Positions 44,217-56,914 of a stretch of 64,000 nt of DNA are shown here, piece after piece. The stretch covers positions 422,524,483-422,588,482 of the forward strand of contig CM022303.1 in NCBI GenBank assembly GCA_011799875.1, written 5' to 3'. The number at the start of each line of letters is the position of its first letter. Positions within the stretch are counted from its first letter, which is position 1. The notes below the pieces were generated by a model. That model was not told where the DNA came from. It made no database searches and was given only the letters and a program-made list of their open reading frames with translations. Source of the DNA: Thinopyrum elongatum. Lineage: Eukaryota > Streptophyta > Magnoliopsida > Poales > Poaceae. The position numbers were made by a program, and so were the translations under genes.

Positions 44217-44554
44217 GCATAGTTGCGATATCCTAGGTCTTGTGGCGCTAGTTCTATCGCCAATATAAGTGGGGTGCTATCTGATTTCTCCGGTACCACC
44301 ACCTTTTTTAAGGACTTTTCTTATACTCCTTTAGGTTCTGCAATAACCCTCTTCCTTTTGGATGTTTGATACACAAGAACAACATTTGAATGGAAAAATA
44401 TGGTGTGACGACAAATGGAATAGCTATTGATAATGGATGGGCATGGGATCTTCACATATATGATGAGTAAACTAAGCAGATGTCAGTGCAACGAAGCAAA
44501 GAAATGCAAGACACCTTATGCGAGATACATGCAACTAATAAAAAGTTGCCAAAT

Positions 44555-44810
44555 TAGAACAGGCACCTTGTTGGGTGAACATGATAGGCCATCAGCCTTT
44601 GAATCCTTTAGCTCAGAATAGTCATTAGAATCATATTCTGAATACGAATATGTAGGTGGGGAGCATGTGGGTTTCATAGCATCCATAATGGAACTCAATT
44701 CCTTAATGCCAAGTTTGTTAGTTATTGAACTATTCTGCAATATTCTTATGATGTGCGCATTCTCAAATTCATTGTGATTATGTTCAATATCTGAGAAGCG
44801 TGAAAACATA
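44555..44810 (-). pseudogene. Candidate internal exon of the same transposon gene
   Basis: Minus-strand frame with acidic, Ser/Tyr-rich sequence (YSEYDSNDYSEL, then S-K-A-D-G-L-S-C-S-P-N-K) ending at a GT-like donor (AACAAGGTGCC on the minus strand near 44570). Similar orientation and spacing to the candidate exon at 42519-42950. No recognisable domain. Weak support. Confidence 0.25.
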
Positions 44811-45039
44811 AATAGTAGTGAGATTATCTTTGTAATACAGAGGGTATTCTAATATAATAGGGGCTCCCTGTAAACCCTTGCGTACTATCACTGGATTCTG
44901 ATGCGAGAGCCCATGTGTGCTGTAATTTGGTGTGTACATTAATATAATCTGGCACAACTACACAAAAAACAGGCTCCCTGTTGGGAGCTCCAGAAGTAAG
45001 GATAGTTAGCAGATGATAGGTTCATAATATACTGTATAG

Positions 45040-45975
45040 AAAGTTTATTGCCAAACCATGATAACGAGAGCACACAGAGAAATAGTATTTCCTCATGTCT
45101 ATATATGTGATGCACATGCATTTCAAAACTCATGTAGTAACATTAGCTGACCAATTAAATGTAAGCTTTTGAAATATGAGTGGCATGTAGTTTAGCTTGA
45201 AGGATGGAGTGCTGCTAGTACGACACAAAGCCACTAGGCAGATTGTAGTGTAGATAAAAGGGGTATACCATAAGCATCATAAATGAATCGAGAAAATGGA
45301 ACTGGTTGGAAAAAAGGGGTTGTATCGTCGCTACTAATCGAAAGCCTATCGATCACCTACATGCCAGCATTATTCACCTAAAGGCTCACTACTGTTACTA
45401 TCAGTCTAGTCTCTGAAAGGCCACTTAGCTCCCAACATTTCCTGGATATTTTGGCAGACCAACTCGAAGTGCTGAAGGCATCTAGCAAAAGCAGCCCAAT
45501 AGACCCGTCGACTGCAGATGTCCCCGCTCCACTGCCTCACAAGGAACATACTATACTTATTAAAAAAGAACAGAAAGGAACATGTTAAAGAATAGAAGAG
45601 GAAGCATATTATGGAGATTCCGCTTCTTTCTATACAATGTTAGTTGCCCACCCAAGATGAATCAGAGCGCCCAAAGAAATGCAATTCCCTGTTGTCTCTT
45701 TATATGTGGCCACATGCATTTGGAAACTCAAGTGGGAGCATTAGCTGACTGGTTAAATGTGTGTTTGTTAGCTAATATCAGTATCATATCACAGTCATAT
45801 TTGAACAAGTAAGCTTTGGAATTAGGATTGGTGTGTTGTTTAGCTTCAAGGGTGGACTGCTGCTAGTATGACACAAAGCACCTACGCAGATCATATTGTA
45901 GATATAATGGGAAAACCATAAGCATCACAAGTAAAATCAGGAAATTGGAACTTGCTGGAAAATATGGGCTAGTGA
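45040..45975. repeat. Two diverged copies of a roughly 300-bp segment
   Basis: 45040-45330 and 45640-45975 share CACATGCATTT, CATTAGCTGACTGGTTAAATGT-like, GCTGCTAGTANGACACAAAGC and CCATAAGCATCA segments in the same order, offset about 600-650 bp. No gene. Confidence 0.65.
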
Positions 45976-47240
45976 TGGCAACGCGATTTCATTCATCAGG
46001 TAAAACTGTGTGTACACAGTGTACCATGCATATCTCCATGCACCATACCCTGATATGTGCCGCCATGCTCTGTAGCCCAAAGTAGGAGAGAGGGTCGCAA
46101 GTATCAGACTTCGACCTACTGGCTGGAATTTCCCCCGTCAGGGACCCATCTGGTTCAAGCCGTCATCCAATCTCCATAGCTTAATAAATAGTAACGTCTA
46201 ACTGAGCCAGTTAGTTAGATGCGCACAATTGGTGTAGTGGGATCTTTATTTAGTTTGATGCATACACTTATTTTTTTGGTAGCCCTTTTGTAATGTTGGC
46301 TGATGTTTCATTTGGAAGAGAGAGCTCCGTCTTTACTCTTCTGGCCTGCTTACTGCTTCTGTTGCACCCCCAGCCCTAGTTGCTGCTATTGTTGTTTTCA
46401 ATGTACAATGAGTAATATATTTCATTTGTTGTTTGAATAAATAGTGGTGTTAGAACGATAAACACCATGTTTTGGAAGTCGTTGCACGCTCCGATCCTTT
46501 AGTGCCCCGTATGTAGCAAATATTATTATTTTTCGTATGAAAGAAATTTTCCACTTGTCGAGGACATGCAGCCCTGTGATTTAGGCCCAATAGAGGAGCC
46601 CGTAATTAACTGGAAGGGAGGCTCTCACATGAATCCGGCGCAAGTACATGCTCATGGTCCCCTAAATCAATAAATAAAGCTAAATGCTCATGCAAAGGTT
46701 CTTTAAATTTACGATTTTAAAAGTACAATTTTAACCGGAGGATGTTATTTTCCTATGAGAGTATCGTTACATTCAGTCGATATTATTCTTAGGCAAAGAT
46801 AGTGACCGATCTCTTTTCTCCCATCGTTTTCTTCCTGTAACCAGCAGACTGTTATCTGGTCTCCGCCAGGTTGAAGCCGATGCAAATCGTAGTCAACGTG
46901 GTCAACATCTAACAATTATCAGCGGCAAGTTGTAATAAACATCACATTTTTTCCGTAGCATTTGTATGTTTTAGGGATTGTGCTGCCCAGGTATCCCGTT
47001 CCAGTCCCAAGTACCACAAGTTTTTTGAGAAACCAAGTGTTTTTTCTATGATAAATAGTTCGGGCCCAACATTATTTTTCCATAAGAATGCCCAACCCAG
47101 CTCAACACATGTGGTGACACCACTTTATCCCAGGGCTTCTGAATGTGCTCGGCTTCACACCTCAAAAAGAACAAGGTGCTCGGCTTCATTTTACAATAAG
47201 TTGTAGCCATATAAAATTAATTCTTATAATCCAAGATGAT
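45976..47240. other. Unassigned interior of DNA transposon
   Basis: AT-rich sequence with only short chance ORFs. Nothing recognisable apart from scattered TTTTTT runs. Confidence 0.5.
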
Positions 47241-49800
47241 GAGTTTTTGGATCTGACCGATCCAGTCGCCAAAACCAAACCTGCGCCAGCGGGAGCGCCT
47301 GTTCCTGCCTTCCACGGCTGGTTGCGGTGCCATGCATGCATCGCCACCCTGTCATACCCTGAAATGCTGGCCAGGCCATCCCTCTACTCCCCCACACATC
47401 TTATTCTTCTCCGGCGATGGCAGCCCACCCCGCATCAGAACCAGTGAACCCTCATACTCCCATCCGCCTACGACCACACTGCCGCATCTACCCCGGCTCC
47501 TGTTCATTCCCGTCCGAGGCCTTACCGTCGTCCTTCACCTTGGTGTGCTCGTCGCAGTGCCGCTGTCCGGCCTTGTCAACGTGGTCAACACGGTGAATCG
47601 GGAGAGGACTGTACTTGAGAGTATGATAGTAGGGACCCACCAGGTCCACTGCCGAATGCAAGCAAGTGCCTCCTTACTATTCAGATCAACCTCTCAATTT
47701 TTTTACTCTGATCCACCTTGCTGATATCTGGGACCCACATCATTGTCAATGTATAGTCAATTATTGCACAAGGAGCGTCTGACACCTGGGATCTAGTAGC
47801 TCGTAGTAGTTTTTTTGGTAGTTCAGATGGAGCAGGGTATAAATTGGGTTGTCCAGTGTTTGTGGCCCGTCTAACAACATGACCAAGCCATCAGTTTTTT
47901 CTTTGGGAAAATGGGTAGCCCACCATTTCTTTTTGAAGAATGCCCAACCTAGACCTATTTGTTTTCTCCAACTTGCTGGGCTGCAAATCTTTCAAGACGA
48001 GGAGGGATGCATTTGGCCTGGGCAGAAAATGGGCACTAATCTTAAAAGTAATATGAAATGGGATGCAAATTCCAAAAACACACACACAACAAATGGGCAA
48101 TTAGTTTCGTATTTTGTTTTTGTTCTTCATTGAGTTTTTATATTTCATTGGATTTTAACATAATATTAGTTTATTTTGAAATTAGTTTTAAATATGGCTC
48201 CTAATTTTGGGATTAAAAATAGTTCGGGCCCCAGCAAAAATATGTGAAATTTTGAAAATTTTGCATATTTTTTGTTCAAAATTTTAACCCTGGTCGTGAC
48301 CAGAAAATGGGAAGCAATTCTAAAAATGGAAAATGGGCTGCAATAAATTCTATATGAGTTAGCAGATGGGCTGTAAATTTAAAAATTAATAAGTAGGAAA
48401 TGGGTTGTACACGCCATAGATTTCGAGGCTGACTTGTTGGCCTACTAAGTTGACGTGTATGCAAGGCTTTGGTAACTTATAGTCAACACACGATTCTAGC
48501 AGCAGTGACTATTGGATGCCCATCCAACGGCCATCATGCTTCTTCAATCTCTGATCTGCGCCGGTGAGACAACCTGCTCCCTCCTCCCGTGACCGGCTGT
48601 AATGCCGTGCAGGCCTCACCAACCCATCCTACTCCCACCACTGGCCAGGCCATCCCACTACCCTCCTGCACCTCCTATTATTCTCCGGCGATGGCAGCCT
48701 CACCCCGCAGCCAAACCAGTCAACCCTCGTACTCCCCTCCACGTGGGCATCCACTGTTGTGTCTTGGCCGGCTCCGGGTCATTCCCTTCCTAGGCCTCAC
48801 CGTCATCCACAGCGTTGGTTCTCTCGACGCGGCGTGGTCAACATGGTTAACAAACGACAGTCATCGAAAGAGGGATGTACGTCAAGAGGCAGACAGTAGG
48901 GACCCACATGGTCCATGGTCGCATGCAAGCAAGTGCCTCATTGTTACGCAAAAAAAAAGTGATTCCTCCCCCTGACAAGTTGGACCCACCAGCTACATCA
49001 GGAAGTGCTCCTTATTACGCAGGAAAAAAAGCTTCCTTCCCCTGACAGCTGGGACCCACCAGCTACATGTTCGCACGCAAGGAAGTGCCTCCTTATTATG
49101 TGCAAGAAAAATGGTTCCTCCCCCTTCTAGCATAGACCCACCAGAGTTGGAGGCTGACTTATGGGCCTACTACGTTGACTTGTACGCAGGGCTTTGTCAA
49201 CTTAGTCAACAAACGATTCTAGCAACAGTTACTGTTGGATGTTAATCCAATGGTCGTGCTGCTTCCTTAATCTTCGATCTTCTTGCTCCAGCCGGCCAAA
49301 ACAACTCAAGTGGGACTGCCTGCTCCTGCCTCCCATGGCCGGTTGTGCTACCGCGTAAGCCTCACCGCCCCACCCTACTCCCACCGCTGGCCAGGCCTTC
49401 CCTCTACTCAGCCACACCTCCTGTTATTCTCCAGCAACGGCAACCGAACCAGTAAACCCTTATACTCCCCTCCGCGTGGGCATCCACCTGCCTTGTCTTC
49501 CTTGGCTCCATGTCATTCCCTCCCTAGGGCTCGCCATCGTCCACCGTCTTGATTCTCTCAGCGCAGCGTGGTCAACAAGGTCAACGAATGATAGTCATTG
49601 GAAGAGGACTTTAGGCTGACAGCTGGACCCACCAACTACATCTTCGCATGCTAGGAAGTGCCTCCTTATTACTCGCAAAAAAATGAGTCCCCTCCCTGAC
49701 AGCTGGGAGCCACCATCTATTTCTTTGCACGCAAGAAAGTGCGTCCTTATCCTCCCTGACAGCTGGGACCCTCCCGACCGAAGGGTACGTAGCGTCGTCT
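47240..49800. repeat. Triplicated module in DNA transposon
   Basis: Three diverged copies of about 550-700 bp (about 47250-47800, 48420-49140 and 49140-49800). Each runs through CTCCTACTCCC, GCTGGCCAGGCC, TATTCTCCGGCGATGGCA-like, CGTGGTCAAC and repeats of TGGGACCCACCAG followed by GCAAGNAAGTGCCTCC. ORFs inside are shadows of the repeats. Confidence 0.7.
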
Positions 49801-50064
49801 ATCCAGTCGTGAACGTGTACATACATACTGGTCGATCAGTCTCTCTGCAAGGATGAATCGTGGACGAGTAAGTAGTAGCATGTTTCGTAGTAGAGCCCCC
49901 GATGTAGCAGTTCAGGCAGTCCCGTCCAAATCATGTACACGTATTTACATCCACGGGCAAAAAATACAGCCACGTACGTGCATACGGGCGAGGTCTCAAA
50001 CACGTACTCACGCATATGCATGGCCAGGGCTCGTGCACATGGTGAGGCAATGGATGGCAGCAAC

Positions 50065-50900
50065 GGCCTCCTGTTCATCCGCAGCCAACCGGCTAGGTCG
50101 AAACAGAGAAACAACATCATGTTCATCGGGAGGCAACCGACTGAGTCGGAACGCGTCCTATTCATCGGGAGCCAACCAGCTTGGACGGAACAGCCGACAC
50201 AAGGTCTGGCATACCGCAAAACAGAGTAAACAGGCTTTTGTTCGACCGCCTACGGTGGAAACGGGGTCCTGTTCATCGAGAGGGGTGTGGCGTACAACAA
50301 AATGGAGGAAACAGACTTCTGGCCAACTGCTTACGGTTGAAACAGGGTCCTGTACATCTAGAGGGGTCCGACGTACCGCAAAACGGAGGAAACAGACTTC
50401 TCGCCTACCGCCTACGGTCAAAACGGGGTCCTGTTCATCGGGGGGGTGTGGTGTACCGCAAAACGAGACTCCACGGGCTACTGTTCATCCACCGACGACT
50501 TCCTCCAGCCTCCACCTGCTACTGTTCATCCACCATGACTTTCTCCAGCCTCCACCATCCACAGGCTACTGTTCATATAGCATCCACCAGCTACTATTCA
50601 TCAAGCCTCCACGGGGTCCTGTTCATCCACCCCCAACCGGCTGGGGTGTGGCCTCCTCCTCGGGGTCCTGTTCATCCTGCGGCAACCGCCTACTACCACG
50701 GCGTCCTGTTTATCTAGGGGCAACGACCTACACATGGTCGGGGTCTTGTTCATCCAACCACCACCGTGAACTGTTCATCCATAGCCAACCAATCAACTGG
50801 ACTCACCACGTCTTGACTCGTTGTACGTATCGCGCGCGGCGGCAATGGGCACTGTTCATCCAGAGGCAACCCAACCGGCTAGCTACGTCTCACACGGGGA
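50065..50900. repeat. CTGTTCATCC minisatellite-like array
   Basis: About 15 copies of TCCTGTTCATCC or TACTGTTCATCC, often followed by GGCAACCG or CCAACCGGC, spaced 30-80 bp. Explains the long 373-codon frame here. Subterminal transposon repeat type. Confidence 0.8.
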
Positions 50901-50924
50901 TTCGATCAGCTTCATTAAGTTGCT

Positions 50925-51085
50925 ACAACGATCGATCGAGTTCAGTTAGCAGCGAAGGAGTCGGGCGGGTTTAGTTAGCAGCAAAGCAATCACTCGGGTT
51001 CATATAGCTGCGAAGAGATCGATCGATCAGCTTCAGTACATAGCAGTGGGATCGCTCGGGTTCAGTAAGTGAATGCCTCGCTGGG
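50925..51085. repeat. GATCGATC / GTTCAGTTAGCAG short repeats
   Basis: Four or more diverged 35-45 bp units with GATCG and GGGTTCAGTNAG cores between the CTGTTCATCC array and the terminal region. Confidence 0.65.
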
Positions 51086-51440
51086 GTTCAGTTATAGCGA
51101 ACATGGCTCGCACCACACGCGCGTACGAGAGAGAAACACGCAAACCACACTGCATCGCTCGGCCCCAACCACCCACCGTAATCGGGAACTCCGTGAAAAT
51201 TTCCTCGTCCTCACTTCTACCATGATTTTTTACGTCATGGATGGCCCAAAGAATGTCATGCCAGTGCGTCACCGTCCTGACCAAGACAAAAAGCCCATCT
51301 CCTATTATATTTTTTTGTCATAGAAGTAGGATCCCACCACATCTATGATGATACATGTTTTTGTCACAATTATCTTCATAAAAGTGTCATAACCATGACA
51401 GAAAAAGTTTTCGTTTGGGCCATAATGTCATGGATGTATC

Positions 51441-51897
51441 TGTAGCGACCCGACCCAATATGGTCAAGTCTCTGTGCTTTATGTGCCATCCCTGGATTAG
51501 TATGCTGACACACATAGTACTTTGATGAAATACCATAACATCACATGTAAAATAAATATTGTAGATCCAGAGTATACCTTATTTATCACAGCAGAAATAA
51601 ATCAACAAGGGTGTGGAGTCCCATCAATGCCAACAACAAGTTGAGTATAGACCGTAACCATATACCATACTCTTACTCATCGTAGAAATATCTGCAACAT
51701 GAGACGTTGCAGCCGTGTAGGTCAGTACATTGAATGTACCGGCAAGATCACAATCAGAAAGCAGATGATACAACTATTCTATATGCAATATGGCTTTGTG
51801 GCTTTGTGTCTGAGTTTTTGCGTAGAAGCTGATTTTATTTACCTACATCAAAGGAATGTCAAGGAACCTTCAATACAGAGTTATCTACTATGACATG
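51441..51897 (-). repeat. Long LTR, left half
   Basis: Starts TGTAGCGACCCGACCC on the plus strand, recognised from general knowledge as the end of a Triticeae gypsy-type LTR. It is cut by element D, whose TSD ACATG (51893-51897) is its last 5 bp. Continues at 61624. Confidence 0.65.
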
Positions 51898-53508
51898 TGA
51901 TACGTCTCTAACGTACCTATAATTTTTTATTGTTCCATGCTGTTATATTATCATTCTTGGATGTATTACAATCATTTTATAACAACTTTATATCATTCTT
52001 TGGGACTAACCTATTGACATAGTGCCCAGTGCCAGTTGTTGATTTTTTTGCTTGTTTTTTACTGCGCAGAATATCGCTATCAAACGGAGTCCAAATGCAG
52101 CGAAACTTTTTGGAGATTTTTTTTGGACCAGAAGACAACTTGGTAGCCAAGAAAGCACCAGAGGGGAGGCCCGTGGAGCCCACAAGACACCAGGGCGCGT
52201 CAGAGGCCCCTGGCGTGCCCTGATGGGTTGTGGGGCCCACAGGGGTCTCCTCCACCGCCTCTCAGCACTATAAATACCCAAATATTCCAGAAATCCTAGG
52301 GGAGTCGACGAAACACAATTCCAGCCGCCACAAGTTCCAGAACCATGAGATCCAATCTAGAGCCCTATTCTGGCACTCTGCCGGAGGGGAACACGATCAC
52401 GGAGGGGTTCATCATCCTCATTGGTGCTCCTTCGATGATGCATGAGTAGTTCACCATAGACCTATGGGTCCGTAGGCAGTAGCTAGATGGCTTCTTCTCT
52501 CTTTTTGATTCTCAATACAATGGTCTCTTGGAGATCTATTTGATGTAATGACTTTTTGCGATGTGTTTGTTGGGATCCGATGAAGTTTGAGTTTATGATC
52601 AGATCTATATCCATGAATATTATTTGAGTCTTCTTTGATCACTTTTATGCATGATTATTTTATAGCCTCGTGTTTCTTCTTTGAATCTTTGGTTTAGTTA
52701 GGCCAACTAGATCGATTTTTCTTCCAATGGGAAGAGGAGCTTTGTGATGGGTTCGATCTTGCGGTGTCCTCACCTAGTGACAGAAGGGGTAGCGAGGCAC
52801 GTATGTATAATAGCTATTAAGGATAAAAATATGGGGTCTATTCCTACATGAATAGATCTTGTCTACATCATGTCATCGTTCTTAATGCATTACTCTGTTT
52901 CTCCATGAACTTAATACACTAGATGCATGCTAGATAGCGGTCGATGTGTGGAGTAATAGTAGTAGATGCAGAATCATTTCGGTCTACTAATCTTGGACGT
53001 GATGCCTATATTCATGATCATTGCCTTGGATGTCGTCATAATTACTTGTTATTCTATCAATTGCTCAACAGTAATTCATTTACCCACTGTATGCTATTTT
53101 CTTGAGAGAAGCCACTAGTGAAATCTACGGCCCCTGGGTCTATCTTTTATCATATTGCTTTCAGATATGTCTTTTACCATATTTGTTTTTAGATCTATTA
53201 TTCCAAAAAGCAAAAAATACCTTGCTGCACTTTTTCTTTACTTATTTTATTTCGTGTTTTATTCAGATCTATTTATCCAATCTCATACAAATTAATCTAT
53301 CTTTTTACCGAGGAGGGATTGACAACCCTCTTATGCGTCGGGTTACAAGTATTTGTTCTTAGTGTGCAGGTACCGTTTACATAGTGTTGCTTGGTTCTCC
53401 TCCTGGATTGATACCTTGGTTTCACAACTGAGGGAAATACTTACTATAGCTGTGCTGCATCATCCCTTCCTGTTTGGGGAAATACCGACACAGTCTCAAC
53501 CCACGTCA
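51898..53508 (+). repeat. 5' LTR of element D (1,611 bp)
   Basis: TGATACGTCTC to ACGTCA with TATAAATA at 52269-52276. Very similar to 60009-61618 throughout. Confidence 0.92.
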
Positions 53509-53518
53509 AAGGAATTTC

Positions 53519-53536
53519 TGGCGCCGTTGCCGCGGA
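53519..53536 (+). other. PBS of element D
   Basis: TGGCGCCGTTGCCGCGGA, 10 nt after the LTR end. Confidence 0.75.
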
Positions 53537-53728
53537 GACATCATCAACATCTATCAGGTTCCTAATCACAAATCTCATCTCCTTGCAATTTACATTATTT
53601 GCCATTTGCCTATCGTTTTCATCTACCCCACTTCACAAAAATTTGCCTTTTTATTTGCCTTCTCTTTTTCGTTCGCCTTTTTCTCGTTAGATCTATTTTT
53701 TGCTTGCAATCTTGTTTGCATAGTCACG

Positions 53729-55050
53729 ATGTCTCAAGAAAATACCAAATTGTGTGATTTTTCCAATACCAATAATAATGATTTTACTAGTACTCCGATT
53801 GCTCCTCCCACCACTAGTGCGGAATCTTGTGATATTAATGTCGCTTTGTTAAATCTTGTTATGAAAGATCAATTTTTTGGTACTCCTAATGAGGATGACG
53901 CCTCCCATCTAAACACATTCGTAGAATTGTGTGATATGCAAAAGAAAAAATATGTGGACAATGATATTCTGAAGTTGAAATTGTGTCCTTTTTCCTTGCG
54001 GGATCGTGCAAAATTTTGGTTTTCTTCTTTGCCTCGCAATACTATCGATTCTTGGGATAAGTACAAAGATGCTTTTATTACTAAGTATTTTTCGCCCACG
54101 AAAATTATTTCCCTTAGAACTCAAATCATGAATTTTGAGCAACTTGAGCATGAACATGTTGCACAATCTTAGGAAAGAATGAAATTGATGCTAAGAAATT
54201 GTCCTACTCATGGTTTAAATCTTTGGATGATCATACAAATTTTTTATGCGGGATTGAATTTTGTTTCTAGAAATCTTTTAGATTCTGCCGCGGGTGGTAC
54301 TTTTATGGAAATTACTTTGTGTGAAGCTACTAAATTGCTAGATAATATCATGGCAAATTATTGACAATGGCATACCGAAAGAGCACCTACTAGTAAAAAA
54401 GTTAATTCGGTTGAAGAAATTAGTACTTTGAGTGAATTGATGCTCTTATGAAATTGGTTGCTGGTAAAAATGCTCCTATTGATATTAATGATGTGCCTTT
54501 ATCTACTTTGATTGAGCAAAATAGTGATCCCGTAGATGTGAATTTTGTCTCGCGAAACCATTTTAATAACAATGCTTATAGAGGTAATTTTAATCCTAGG
54601 CATTTTCCTAGAAATTCCTCTAATAATTATGGAAATTCCTATGGTAATTCTTCTTACAATAATAATAGTAATCCCTCTGATCTTGAGAGTAATATTAAAG
54701 AATTTATCAATGCTCAAAAAGTTTTCAATACTAGGATAGAAGAAAATTTGAATAAGATTGATGATATGTCTAGAAGCATTGATACAATTTCCCATGATGT
54801 AGAAAATCTCAAGATTAAATTTTTTCCACCTAAGGTTGATGTGAATGAATCAATTAAAGCTTTATATGTTTCTATGGATGAAAGTAAGAAAAGAACTGCT
54901 ATGCTTAGAGCTAAAAGAGAATTTTTAGAAAGAGCGTTTTCTACCGATTGCTTTCATAAAAATGATGAAGATCTTAAAATGATTGGTGTTTCTTATATTG
55001 ATTCCTTGTTTAGTAAGATTAAAATTGATGAGAAAGGGACTGAAGAATAG
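53729..55050 (+). pseudogene. Gag of element D, broken
   Basis: ATG at 53729 (MSQENTKLCDF), in frame with the Retrotrans_gag-type domain (residues about 55-145, including L-R-D-R-A-K-F-W-F-S-S-L and W-D-K-Y-K-D-A-F-I-T-K-Y-F). A TAG at 54170-54172 and a TGA at 54362-54364 interrupt the frame, and a 2-nt difference near 54437 shifts it. From 54448 a second frame covers the Asn/Gly/Ser-rich segment and a C-terminal helical part. No zinc knuckle is visible. The upstream ORF start at 53474 lies in the LTR and is not the gene start. Three lesions mean no intact gag. Confidence 0.78.
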
Positions 55051-55152
55051 TCAACTTTAGCTAGAAGGTGTCCCAATGATTCGGAGGGTGAAAATCTTGA
55101 TGAAAAAAATGATTAAACTGGGTTTGGAGAGGCCAAAACTTTAACTAGTGAT

Positions 55153-55812
55153 GTGCCCACTCTTTTGGATTACAAAGTCTTTAATGATGACAATTGCTCT
55201 TTGATTGAATGTATTTCTTTGTTGCAATCCATGATAAATTCACCCCATGCCTATGAACAAAATAAAGCTTTTACTAAACATATTGTGGATGCCATGATGA
55301 AAGCTTTAGAAGAAAAGTTGGAGTTAGAGATTTCAATTCCTAGAAAATTATATGATGAATGGGAACCTACCATTAAAGTCAAGATTAAAAATTATGAGTG
55401 CTTTTCTTTCTGTGATTTGGGTGCTAGTGTTTCCACAATCCCGAAATCTCTATGTGATGTGCTTGGTCTTACCAATATTGAAGAATGTTCTCTTAATTTG
55501 CACTTGGCGGATTCTACTATTAAAAAGCCATTGGGAAGAATTAATGATGTTCTTATTTTTGCAAATAGGAACTATGTGCCAATAGATTTTATTGTTCTTG
55601 ATATTGATTGCAATCCGTATTGTCCCGTTATACTTGGTAGACCATTTTTACGAACTATAGGTGCCATGATTGATATGAAAGAAGGGAATATTAAATTTCA
55701 ATTTCCACTAAGAAAGGGTATGGAACACTTCCCTAGAACAAGAATTAAGCCACCATATGAATCAATCATGAGGGCATCCTATGGATCAAAAATCAAAGAT
55801 GACAATACTTGA
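55153..55812 (+). pseudogene. Protease-like domain of element D
   Basis: 220-codon open frame in the same polyprotein position as Athila protease. It has the active-site-like C-D-L-G-A-S-V-S and the later I-L-G-R-P-F-L motif of retropepsins, followed by a basic C-terminus. It ends at TGA (55812) where RT would be expected, and the next sequence is the non-coding block that normally follows pol in this group (GGGAGGCAACCCAAT at 55860). It could have been translated only as part of gag-protease. Upstream frames are broken, so it is treated as a remnant. Confidence 0.72.
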
Positions 55813-56914
55813 ATCTATGCATTATGCCTAGCTAGGGGCATAAAACGATAGCGCTTGTTGGGAGGCAACCCAATGAATAAAATTTATTTTTGCCTTTTTC
55901 TTTCTGTCCTTGAGTGTTTGCACAATTATGCCTCTGTTATGATTGTGTTTTTTCTGTTTTAATTAGTGTTTGTGCCAAGTAAAGCCTTTGGGATAGCTTT
56001 GGGTGATAGTTGATTTGATCTTGTTGAAAAACAGAAACTTCTGTGTCCAGTAAAAGAATTGTTTAATTTCATGAAAGTGACATAAACTTCTTAATTTTTT
56101 ACACAAGATTGATATATAAATTTCCTCTGTTTTTCTAATTTTGCAAAAAAAATGGAGTTACACAAGTAAGAGTAAAATTCACATATTTACAGACTATTCT
56201 GTTTTTGACAGATTCTGTTTTCTTTGCATTGTGTGCTTGTTTTGATGAATCTATGGATTGTATCGGGGGGTATAAGCCATGGTAAAGTTAGAATACATTA
56301 GGTATAATGCAATAACAAGATATGAATGGGTTTTCAACAGTACTTAAAGCAAATATTGGTTTTATTATAATAACGGATCTCACGAAGGTTTTGTTAAGTT
56401 CTGTGTGATTGAAGTTTTCAAGTTTTGGGTGAGATCTCGATGGATGAAGGAATAAGGAGTGAAAAGAGCCTAAGCTTGGGGTTGCCCATGGAACCCCAAG
56501 TTAATATTCAAGGAGAACCAAGCAACTAAGCTTGGGGATGCCCCGGAAGGCATCCCCTCTTTCTTCTATCAACCATCGATAATTTTACTTGGAGCTATAT
56601 TTTTATTCGTCACATATCATGACTTTTGCTTGGAGTGTCTTGTATTATATGAGTATTTGCTTGTTTTGCTTTTTAGTTTGTCATAATCATCCTTGCTGGA
56701 CACACCTATCTGAGAGAGCCAAAATTATGCTATGATTTGTTAGAACTGCTTTATGTGCTTCACTTAAATTTTTTTTGAGCCATGGAATTGCTCTAGTGCT
56801 TCACTTATATCTTTTTGAGCACGATGTGCTTTAATATTTTTGAAGAAATACTCTCATGCTTCACTTAGATTTATTTGAGAGTTAGTAAATTTTTGAAGAA
56901 ATTCTCTCATGCTT
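55813..56914. other. Post-pol non-coding block of element D, first part
   Basis: AT-rich, with an AAGCTTGGGG...CCCC hairpin-like pair near 56475-56565 and tandem-like TGCTTCACTTA...TTTTTGAG units from about 56755. No ORF supported. Confidence 0.6.

Larger units (their letters stand above)
41280..51440. mobile_element. Decayed large DNA transposon, probably CACTA
   Basis: Assignment rests on repeat-rich ends and on the sequence at 51215-51440 (GGATGGCCCAAAGAATGTCATG, then TTTTTGTCATAGAAGTAGGA and repeated TGTCAT motifs), which I recognise as Triticeae CACTA terminal sequence. The expected terminal GTAGTG is missing because the long LTR at 51441 interrupts or truncates it, and I could not find the left CACTAC end. 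The interior has weak minus-strand exon candidates and many local duplications. Confidence 0.5.

Noticed and set aside
49853..50974. 373-codon frame
   Set aside because: It lies entirely in a short-period repeat array. Composition follows the repeat unit and no domain is recognisable.
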